Positions 32,808-43,800 of a DNA stretch of 64,000 bases are shown here, in pieces. The notes beneath the pieces were generated by a model that had not been told where the DNA came from, searched no databases, and saw nothing but the letters and a program-made list of their open reading frames with translations. Origin of the DNA: Amblyornis subalaris. Lineage: Eukaryota > Chordata > Aves > Passeriformes > Ptilonorhynchidae. The translations under genes were made by a program, and so were the position numbers. The number at the start of each line of letters is the position of its first letter. Position 1 is the first letter of the stretch. The stretch is from the NCBI GenBank assembly GCA_018881555.1, contig JACAXG010000168.1, positions 961,727 to 1,025,726 of the forward strand, in the 5' to 3' direction.

Positions 32808-34780
32808 TGGCTTCAGAAAAGCCAAGAAGCAGCACAAATGTTGGCTATTAAATCCAAGGATGGACCTGAACCAGCAATGTGCCAGTGAAACACCAGCTTG
32901 TATCCCTACAAACCTCTCACCCTCCTCATCCAACACCTCAGAGCAGAGACCACGAGGCAGTTTGGGGACTCCACCCCTGCCCGAACCACACCGGCCAGGT
33001 GAGGGGCCCAGAGCATTCCCCGAGGGGTCAGAGTGTTATGGAGAGGGTGTGATCCCATGGGAATGAGCTGTCCCACNCGCCCTGGAGAGCAGGAAAAAAA
33101 TGATCGACTTTTTCCTCTTTTTTCCCCCAAGACAAGAGCCCAGGAAGTTTAATTACTGTGGAAGAAACACGAAGAGGGCTGAAATGTCAGCTCCCTCCTC
33201 TCTAAGTGACACCACGGAGCAAACAAAGCAGCAGCTCGAGGCCAGGGTCGGGGGTTTGGAGCCTCTCGGTGACCAGCTTCAAATGTCCTTCGCCTCTCTC
33301 GTTACAGCTCTTCTAAAANTATCAAATATAGATCTTTTCCTCATAATATTTTAAGATACTCTATTTATACATTAATTCTTTCAAAAATAAAAAGTGACAC
33401 ATAGAGCAATTCAGTCACTCAGAGTCTTTAAAACTGTTACAAAAAGCCACGACATCCATCCCCAGCTTCGGGGAGTCTTCGCAGGACTCCCCACTGCAGT
33501 CTGGGGGCTCTTTTGAGACTTCTTTTATAAAATATAATAATTCCAGCTCTCAAAATCCCGGCTCTGCAGTCAAACAGGGCTCCTTCTCTCACCCTGCCCC
33601 TTCAAAACGACCTGGAATGACAGGGATTTGCACACTCGCCCTGCCGAGCCCCCGGGGCGTGTCCACGGAGGCAGGAGCTGGGCTGGTGGAGCCGAGGGCT
33701 CATCCTTTGCTCTCCACAGCCCCACCTTGGCCACAGCAACAGCAAATGCCCCGTGAGGATGGAAATAATTCACCTGGCACAACCAGCACTGCACAGACTT
33801 GGCACGGACGAGGCTGCAAGCAAGGGGAGGCCTAAAAACCAACGCTGGAGAGAGGCAGGCGCAGCTCCAACGTGGCACATCAGCGGCCTGGGCGCTGGCT
33901 GGAGCACGGATGTGTCTGTACAGAGGGATCTGGGAACGGGAGGTACCAAACAGCCAAACAACACCAGTGGGGTTTGTCTGGGGCTGCACCAGGAAGGCAG
34001 CACTGGCTGCTTACCTCGCACAGACTGAGGGCTACCCCACAAAATCAAAATCTTTTAAAAAAAGTTTGAGAGGTTTGGTCCAAAACACCCTCCCTGTGCC
34101 GAGCAGCTGGCTCCTGCCGAGCCCTGCCAGCCCCGAGCCCTGCAGAGCCCACCCGGGGCTCGCTCTCGCCTGCAAGAGCCACGGTGGCACCAGGCAGGGT
34201 CCCCTCAGCGGGGCTGCCCCAGTCACCGCGGGAGCTCAGCCCCCTCACCCCTGCCCCTGCCCCAAGAACTGCGGGTGCTCCCCAGCAGCACAGAGAGCTT
34301 TGCCTGGGGCAGTCAGAAAGCAGAGAAGGCTCTGGGAGAACAGGACTCGGCCNCTGCTCCTCAGGGCAACACCGGTGGGTCGGGGTCCCTCGGGTCACCG
34401 ATGCCCCGCACAGCCGGTGAACGTCCCGCTGCAGGGAACACCCGGCTCGGGGGCTCTCGGCCATTCCCAGTCTCCAGCTCGGCCTCTCAGAGCTCTTGGC
34501 CGTCCCTTTGCTGGTTTTCCATCGCCGGGATGTGGGCTTGAAGCATCCCCCACCTTGGGGCTGGGGGAGTCTCTCCATCTCCCCAGGACCACTCCCCCGC
34601 AGCCCCGGGATGCGCCGCAGGAGCGGGAGGAGAGGTCACGTCTGATCCACACAAACATCCAGCAGTGGGCACAGGGATGTCCTCACCCCGCGTCACACCG
34701 TGGCAGAGGGCACAGGGGCCTGCAGGACTCCGCCATGGATACCATGGAATGCTCAGCAGTGGCGCTGCACACGCCCNCAG

Positions 34781-34869
34781 TTATAGGAACTCGACGTAGT
34801 TCTCAGGGATCAGTCCTGTCTTGCCGTTGAGGGTCCCTTCCAGCCAGCCAGGCTCCTGGGATGGGTGAA
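34781..34869 (-). CDS. ARHGAP26: ARHGAP26 terminal coding exon: second half of the SH3 domain
   Basis: The exon starts after TCCNCAG and encodes (V)[18 protein letters not shown], then [10 protein letters not shown] and TAA at 34781-34783. PGWLEG and IPENYVEF are the conserved ligand-binding Trp and the Pro/Tyr motifs of SH3 domains. The first Val codon is completed by the last base of the previous exon. The polypyrimidine tract contains one N. Confidence 0.96.
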
Positions 34870-37800
34870 CTGNGGAGACAAGGAAAGGGCAGGTGAGACC
34901 TTTATTTGTGTTCATTTTAAAGAAAGNAAACCAACAGAGTTAAAGATTATCTTCAAGGTCCCTTCTGGCCCAAACCATTCCATGATCCTGTGAACACACC
35001 AAGGGGCTCAGACAGCTGAAGCACTCTGTCTGTGCCTGCTCCCCATGGGACTCCTCAGCCTTTCCTTCANCAAGTGAATCCCACTTCAGGCTCCAAATAC
35101 TTCCTGCAGCTGCTGGGCTGAGGGAAGTGAAGCATTTGGGATAAAAACAGGGGCTCAAAACTTCCTCCAGATTTGGACTAAGATCTCCTGGAAGCTGGAG
35201 AAAAGGTGGTTAACTCCAGCTCATACTTAACTCCATTGCATCGTAACCCTGCACATCCCGGCTTGGCCCCGGCCCAGGCTGGGAGGGAAATTGCATTAGG
35301 GAACACTCCCAGTGGGAAAGCAAATTCCACAATCTGATTGTGTGCAACCAGAAACCTGATCAGTCCTCAAAAGCCTTTCTTTATTCAATCAACTCACGAA
35401 AATTTGCTGATTTTGCAGGAGCCAGGCCAGGGTTACGCCTGCAGGCAGAGGAATATCCCCCCTCCCACAACAGTGGTGGGAAGCCGGTGTTCCGGAGCTC
35501 CCNGAGCTCCCCCAGGCTCCCGTGACTCCGCAGGTCTGACGCTCACTCCGTGTCTGGGATCAGCTGCACGAGGCACCAGCTTAACCAGAGCTCTCAGACG
35601 TGCCACTACTGCCCACGTGGGCGTTGCTGGGGGTGGGCAGCAGCATCCCAGTGTCCCAGCGGGATCAGGCTGCTGCTCGGCCACGTGCAGCCTCAGGGAA
35701 GCTCCAAGTCACACCAGAACCTCTCTCCAAGTATTGCCAAGATCCGTTTGCCTTCGCTGGGGTTTGTAAAGCTTCGTGACCACGGCAAGACTCCGACCAA
35801 GCCGGGCCGGTTCCACCTCACGTCCTGCAGCCAACGTGAGCCCCGGCTGCGCTGCTGAGTGCCTGGAACACGCTGTGTACTTTTTCCCTTGAATAATCCA
35901 TTGATTTTTATCAGCAAACATAATGTATTTAATTCAAACTTGTTCCCCTCCTAGCTGCTCTGATTCCCACGGGCTCTCCAAGGGGAGACCATGTTTATTT
36001 ATAAGATGACTATGGAGCTGCTTCACAGAAGGATTGTCTTTAATTCACATCTATTCATTCTCCTCCCCTTTCTGCTGTACTAGCCTCTATATCCCAGGGC
36101 AAAACCAGTGCCTGTGGTAGGAGCTTCCCAAATGACAATGCTTAACATATAAAAGCCAAGAACGACTTGGAAAGTAGTAAAAAGTCTTTTCTTTATGCTG
36201 GGATTACAACTAAGCCAGAGCTGCTCAGTTCCATGGGGCACAAACTCTTGGTGCAGGAAACACAAAATCTGTGTTCATTACCGTGGTCTCTGACTGAGCA
36301 AAGCCCACCGACTCCAGCGCTCATACCCAGAGGGAAAAAGCACAGGTTACTTTCCCATCTCCTGCACGAAACGCTACAGCGACTACACAGAATATTTCTG
36401 GTGCTGATACCTGGAATCTAATCTCCCCTTCCCAGAAGCCCTCTGGGAATGGCTCTGTGTATGGTAAACACCGGGGCAGGCCCGGCTCACCAGGTCCTGC
36501 CTTAGACTTAGAGGAAGGGTCCGGACCCACGGGAGGGCTGCGGAGCGCGCACGGGTCTGCGGGGCCCCACCACCCTGCAGCTCTCGCCCCGGGACACGCT
36601 GGGAACCACAGCCCGAGCGCTGCCCTGGGAAGGAGCCCATGCCCCCCCGGCCCAGGACTCACCGTTGTCGAACACGGTGCCGGCCGTGAAGGAGAGCTCG
36701 GAGTCGTGCTCGGCTTTGCAGGCGTAGAGCGCGCGGGCCTTGCGCAGGGGGGAGCTGGAAGAGAGGGCACGTGTGGGTACAGAGCCCCCGGCACACCCAC
36801 ACCCCTGCAGGGCCACGAGCTTTGCGGTGAAGAGAGCCCCAAAATGGAGGTCTCTCCTCTCCAAATTCCAGCTGCCTGACACGAACAGCTGCCAAACACT
36901 TAGAAACCAGGACGGGCAAACAATCCTCCCACTCCAGAGGGTCCTTCACTGCCGGGGAGGCACCGCTCATGCTCACGTGGAGCACTTGAGAGCCCATCAG
37001 ATGAAACACAAAAGGTATTTTCAGGCTCACGATGGCATTGCTGGTGCTGAGGGCACGGTGCCCCCAGGCAGTGTCTGCTCTGGTGCTGGGCACCCCCAGG
37101 GCACAGGGGACCCCACGAGGGTGGCACAGAGCTCAGCCTGACCCACTGCCCCAGGAGTCACTGGGAATCCTTCATTGGTTCATCTGCAACTTCCAGGAAC
37201 AATTTGCTCCAGCGATGCCCAAGCACCTGAGGCATGGGCACAGAGCAGCCTGCGCTGCCCCAGGTCCGTTACCCTCCTGGGATCCCAGACGAGGCCGTGG
37301 CCAGAAAACGAGGGATGATGGTGCTTTCCAAAGGCTCTTTACTCCTCGTAGGACACTCTTACCTGTTGCAGAGCAGAGCAAAGCCAGCGCAGGANCTGAG
37401 ATGAGCCCAGCAGTGACACCACAGCCACAGCCTGCGAGCGCCAGCTCCCGCTCCCCTGACCTGGGGCCTGCNGGCTCCAGCGTGGGGCCGGGGTGTTCCG
37501 AGGGGCTCTCCTGGGGCACGGGGGTTTGAAAGCTCCCCTCTTGCTGAGTGCAGACAGCTGTGTTGGGGGGTTCAAGCAGGATGCAGAGGGAAAGGGAAGT
37601 GAAGCGGGGGAAACCAGGGAAACTAAACAGAAACAGCAAAAGCAACAGAAAGCCAAGCGAATTGTGCAACAGACCTGATGGGGGATGAGTCGCTGGACGT
37701 AGAGGAGGTGGGCATAGGACTTGATGGCGCGGAGAACATGGGCCAGGACGGTGAGAGGGGTGACGTTGGGCTTGGATTCTGAGGGCTGCAAGACATAACC

Positions 37801-40800
37801 AGAGACCTTATCAACGTGCAACCACAGCAACAAACGGCAACCGAGACAGCGGGACGACAGCCCACGATAGCGAGTGCCTGGGGAATACGCTGAGCATGAG
37901 ACACAGCCACGAAATGAAGTGCCAAGACCTTGGGAAGTGTTTCAAGGCTGGATCTGCATTCCTCTGGACAACAAGAGCTGGATCTTCCAGTTAACCCCGG
38001 CTCCATCGCCCTGCCCACCGCGCCCGACACCACGTGTGCCGAGGGGTCTGTGCTGGCAGCGCGGCCACTTACCTGCCTTGTGTTTCCCCAGTGTTCCCAG
38101 AAACAGCTGCTGGTATTTCTGGACATTAATGATTCCTGTGAGCAGCCTCCACCCCCTCTGTCTGTCACTTGTTGCAGTGCTCATGCATCCAGTGTATAAA
38201 AATGTCATTGATTTTGTTTTCCATGTTTTACATCACAGAATTCTTTTTCCCCTCGTGCTGATCCCTCACTTTTAAGCCACAGCTGTCAACTGAAGCTGAA
38301 TCAAGTTACTGAACTTGTAATTGCTCACAGCAGTTTTTGGTTCCATCAAAACTGTTCAATTCAGGCCATTCTCAGGTTCACCAAAAAGCAATTATTGTAC
38401 TAAAATACCAGTTTGACTCTGATTCAACCACTGCTTCTATACTTAGCAACTCACTGGTATTCCCTGTCCAATTCAGATTAGAAACTCCATCCCTGATAAA
38501 ACACCAGAAAACCCTCTCCACACTGCAAATACCTCTGTAAAAACAGGAAGTTTTATAAAAGAATCGTGATTTATGTTTTTTCCTTCAGAGAGGGACCTCT
38601 GATCCCACAGGTCTGTGATGAGGTGGGGACAGGGCACAACCCCCAGGGTGTCCTTATCCCTCAGCTGGGGCCTCCTGAGGGAGAGGGAAGGGATTCAGGG
38701 AATGGTGGCTCCAGAACATGTGGGAGAACCTCAGCCCTGCAGGAGTAGCTCAGACAACATTTAACCTTCCACAGTGTCCTCCTCTGGCTGCCACCACAGG
38801 GGGATATTTATGGTGTGGACACTTTCCCCTTGGAAACTGGACCATCCCTGCTTAAGGCCAGACTCTTGGCTTTACTCCTCACAGAAGCTGTGTCGTTGGA
38901 TTCAACAGACANTGATTAATTCCTTCTGGAATTACAGGCAACACCTTTATTATGTCAGAAGATTACACACATATAGATATGGGATATAGCAGTGCAGCAG
39001 GAGCCTGGAATACAGGGAATACTCACAGGCAGGTTATCAANAGAGATCCTCAAAATGTTCTGCTAATAATCACCACTATTTAAAAACAATCCTTTTGCAT
39101 TTTTTATGACCAAAACTGTCCACCTTTTGAAAAATGAGTAATTACCTGTTTTCCTTAGTCTTCAACAAACCTGACAGCCACTGGTACTTACCAGGTAACC
39201 CATCTATTCCCACCTCCAAACAGGAGGTGCTACCAAGGCCACCAAGTCATCCCAAACTGCCAAAATTAACCCTTTAAGCACCAGTTCTTTCAAACAGAGC
39301 CCCAGCAATTCTCTTCTCAAAGAGGAGCTTGGCCAAGGTGGTACTTGAAGGGGCGATGAGCTGGTGACCAAAATGTGGCTGAGCCTGTCCCACTGAGAGT
39401 GGCACGGACACCCAGCAGCCCTCCCAGCACTGCTCCCACCACAGCTGTGGGCAGCGGGCTCGGGGGGCAAGGCTCGGGGGGCTGTGCCAGTGTGGGATGG
39501 CCACTGTGACGTGGCACTGGCTGTGCCAGCGTGGGACAGCCACAGCCTCTGCCACCAACCGTGGTCCTGGTCCTCTTCGCTGCACAATGGAAGGAAAATC
39601 CAGCTGCACAGGGCTCCAGGATCAGAAATTCCTCATGCTCTTTTTGAGATGAAATCATGGCAAAAGAATGCAGCTTTTGCTTCTCCTAAAGTTGCTCTGT
39701 CATCGCTCCACAACTGCTCCGCTCACGACACTGGGGAATGCAACCAGCAGGATCCTCCNTTACTGGGGGAAAAAGCCCAAGAGCAAGACCCAGCGCTCGG
39801 GCCAGCCTCTGCCTAAGAAGTTATCACTAATTTGGAGCAGGATTTTGGTGCCTTTGGATCCTTGGTGTCAAAGAAAACACACTCTGTTCCCAGCAAATGC
39901 ACTGAGCGAACTGTTCACTAATGCCAGCGTGTGCACTGGGGTGTGCAGAGCACCCCACTCCCAGCAGGTGCTCACAGAAGAGATGAACACAGTCCTACAG
40001 TGACTGAGCTGCTCTGCAAGTCCTTCCAGAACATTTCCTCAAGAAGAACCCATGGATAGCTCAGGACCCACCTGAGCTGCCCCCAGCACCGACTGACCCT
40101 GGGGTATGATGTGAATGAAGGGTTCATCTCCCTTCCACGACATGCAGGTATTTATTTTCAAGCTGCTGCTTGAGTATCACCTTCCTGAGCTTATGTNACT
40201 GCAGGACCCGAGTCCTGTCTCGCTGGAGATGCCAGTGCACGTGAGGGACAGGCTATCCCGAGGCCTCTGGCATTTTGGGAAACAGTTTTCTTGCAGGATC
40301 CAATTTCCTTTGTTTCTCATGGAAGAGCAGAGGTGGTGAGAGGCTGGGTGGAAGTGCTGGCTGCTGCCTGCAGGCAGCAAATGTCATCTGGACCTTTTTA
40401 CTCCTTCTTACTCGGGAGGGCTTTGCGAGGGAATCTTCCTGTTGGGTGCACAGTGGAAACAAAACAGAGAAAATTGCTAAGAACCAAAACCACCAGAAGC
40501 AGGAAACAAAGAAATGGCTCAAATTAAGAGTCTTCCAAGGTGGGAATGGACTTTTCCCTAGCAGAAGCAGCTGGGGGAACTCCACNAGTCTGTAGCCCAA
40601 GGCATCCCAAGGCTCTTGTCTTTCCCGCTGATCTGACTGCGGCCCTGGGAGCAGCGGCCGTGACCCCGCAGGGAGGGAGCTCTGCTGGGCACGGGCAGGG
40701 TGAGGAGGGCACCAAGCCACAGCCCCTGCAGGGACACCTGCACCTTCCTCTCCACATGTCCCTCTAGCAATCCCACTCTTCCAGCAAACAGTGCACTTGG

Positions 40801-43800
40801 AAGTGACTTTAGGAGCTAAATCCTCTCCCTGCTTCCCGTGCCTGCTGTACACGCTGCCTTTCCCACGCAGATGTTTACTTTGCTGCCCAAACACGTGAAA
40901 AAAAGCAGTAACTCTTGTTTCAAGACTCTGCTGGAGTTGGTGGAGCTAAAAAATCTCTTTTGTGATCCCTTCTCATAACCTGGCTCTTTCATTCCTCTTC
41001 CTCCGCCCAGGCTGCCTCTGGCACTCTCTTCACCCTGCTCAGGCCCCCAAGGCATGTGCAGCTCTCAGAGCCCCTCTCAGCAGGTCTCCAGACAACTTGT
41101 GCTGCTTTGTTCTCCTGGCTGAGAGGACATCGGTTCCACTTCAAACATGTTTACAACTTGTTTATTTTTGTGGAACTCGGGGCTATTTCTGCCACATAAC
41201 ATCTCACAGCTATGGATGGGNAGAGCCCACTGATGCATTAGAGCCCTTTCATGAAATCACCTCAAGAATAAACAACAATATTCTAGTTCTGACATGATCA
41301 GTACCTGACTGCAGTAAAACACATCAAGGACCACCCAGCCCTTTGCTCCCTGATCNGCTCCTATAGTACAAAGCTGCAGAACATAAGGTTCTTCTCAAAG
41401 ATAACAAGAAAAAAGAAAATTACAGCTTTATGTAATGCCAGAGCACTTCAGCTCTGCTGAAACCAGGACAAGACTGCAGCTCACCAGCAGACATGGCTCT
41501 GTTGCCTATATGGAATGGGAGGCAGCCTGGGTTTGGGAAGCTCATGGAGCTCATGCAGGGCTGCAGGTCCTAGCAAAGCTTGGAGCAATGGATGGGCTCT
41601 AGGAAGCAGCTCTCAGGTGCTGGCAGCACCACCCCAGACCTGACCACCAGCTCCCAGGGCTCCTGAGTGGCAGGGCTCTTCCTCTGCTTGGTACTTTAAT
41701 GCAAGAAAAATGATGTTAAACTCTCTGCAGTGTTACTCCCTCAGGAATTATGTTGCTTCATGGTCATTCGGGTGGAAAAAATGACACATTTAGGGAAATA
41801 AGCAGCCAAAATGGCCTGTGGTCAGCATTGCTTGACCAAACTGGTCAAAAAAAATCTCAAATTCTTCAGCATGGACTTTCCCCACATCTCCATTTACCAG
41901 TTCCCCATCTCCAGCAGCACAGATTTCAGGATCTTCTTTCCACCANCACGGACGTGTCCCTCTGTAATCCTGATGACACCCAGCACATGGGTTTGTCTTG
42001 TCACTTTGCTGCTTGGCTGATTTCCCACGTGTAGGAATATTTCCCTGCTTTAGTCATTGCATAAACCATCTAAAAGCTTTTCCACTTGAATAAGAGAGAG
42101 CCCGGGATGAGTTCTGACTCTGGGAAGGAGAGCTGGAGCTGTTGTCCCACATTCCCACTTCCAAGCGCAGGCAGATGGTGCTGGATGGTGCAGAGGGAGG
42201 AGATGACAGTGCTGCTTTGGTACAGAATTCCGGCACNGAGCTCAGAGCCTGCTGTTAATGCTGGAGAAAGTGAGGGAATAAGCAGAGAGTCAGCCATGGA
42301 TGAGTTCTCGGCTGAGCAAGCGCTGAGGCTCTGCAGGGAGGAAGCTGCAGGAGCAGCCTGGTGTCAGCACAGGTGTCCTCCAGGTGAGATCCAGGAGATG
42401 GGAGCACGGTGACACCGTAACACGGAACAGCATTCCAGAAACAGCCACACAGCTCGTTTGTGACAGAGAATTACCAGGATCACCAGCAGGTTACCAACCC
42501 CCCAGTCACTGCTCTTACAGTCCCAGCACTGGGACAGGCAGGGCAGGGGAACAGAGGCAGCCACGGGGCCTCACTAACCAGGCTTTGGCTCCTTCCCAGC
42601 ACCCAGCCTGGACATGACACAGTCACAGAATGGCCTGGGGCTGGAAGGGACTTTAAAGATCATCCTATTCCACCCCCTGCCATGGGCAGGGACGCCTTCC
42701 ACTACCCCAGGTTGCTCCAAGCCACGTCCAACCTGGCCTTGGACACTTCAGGGATGGGGCAGCCACAGCTTCTCTGGGAACCTGAGCCAGGGCCTCACCA
42801 CCCTCACAGGGAAGGATTGTCTCCAGTGTCTCACTCCACCATTTGCTCTGCAGCTGCATTTTCCACTCCATCAATACCCCCCTCCCTCTCCCCCGCTGCC
42901 CAAAACGCTCTCAGCAGACTCAAAATCAGGCTGGAGGGTTTTATGTTGAACCGAGTGCTTTCAAACTGTGTTAAAGCTCTTAATTATTAATAGAAAAGTT
43001 GTAATGTGGCAGCAGGGAGCCAAATTGGCAGTTTAGGAGGGAAGTGTTGGTAAATCAGGAGCCAGCATCTTAGTCATGGCTTCTCCATCGTGCCACAGCT
43101 TCTAACACGAGGTAATGCTGCAAGGCTCGGTGCATTAGTCACCAACAAATTGTGTTTGCAATTAAGCAGAACTCAACAGCCCTCCAGAAATCTCTCTCCT
43201 CTCTGGCATTCAATGCACTGCTATCTTACATCCCCCAGAAAAGAAAACTCTCCCATCTGCCACCCCAACAACCATATGGGATCCTTGGAAAACGAAGGAA
43301 ATTAAAGTCCCTGTGGGATCACAGCTCCAAGCTCAGCTGTGGGGGGTTTGGGAGGATCAAATATTTGAGCTAAACACATCCTGTGCCCCGGGTGGCCCCG
43401 CGGCGCTGCCGAGCTGGCTCTGCCAGCCACCAGCAGCTCAGGCCCGAGCTGTGTGCCTGAGGGTGACCTCGTTTGGGGAAGCTGGAGCTGCGGGGAAGCT
43501 GAGGGATACAGCAGGACGCTGTCCTTGCTGCCAGCCCTGTCACCTGCACGGGGGGAGCGCAGCCCTGACCCCGCCCCGAGGCTCCGGTGGGACCAGCCCT
43601 GCAGCGTCACTGCTCCCCGAGAGCCCGGCTTTGGGTGCAAAGTGAGGGCATTTGGTCCTTATTTCCCTCAGCCAAGCCCTCCTCTGGCTGGCAGAGCTGT
43701 TCTGCTGCAGGGAGCCGGGAGGGATGCCCGGATGGCNCAAGGAAGGCAATGCTGGGATCCCACTGCTCTGCCCCACGGGCTCCCAGGGCCTCACACGAGC

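Larger units (their letters stand above)
30700..34780 (-). other. ARHGAP26: Probable ARHGAP26 3' UTR (extent uncertain)
   Basis: The minus-strand sequence after the ARHGAP26 stop at 34781 is non-coding for at least several kilobases. Human ARHGAP26 mRNA has a 3' UTR of several kilobases, so much of this interval is likely transcribed. A minus-strand AATAAA (plus TTTATT at 31360-31365) would give a UTR of about 3.4 kb. AT-rich stretches at 33300-33560 and 31190-31460 stand out from GC-rich surroundings and look constrained. Long plus-strand open frames in 33800-34830 lie in GC-rich DNA opposite the gene end and look accidental. Confidence 0.5.

Noticed and set aside
33799..34830. 343-codon open frame on the plus strand
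   Set aside because: It lies opposite the ARHGAP26 terminal coding exon and UTR in GC-rich DNA, passes through N positions, has low-complexity composition and shows no recognisable domain. Stops are rare in such DNA by chance.
42460..42990. 176-codon frame overlapping a CR1 copy
   Set aside because: The middle part is translated CR1 tail, a non-coding region of the element, and the flanks show nothing recognisable.
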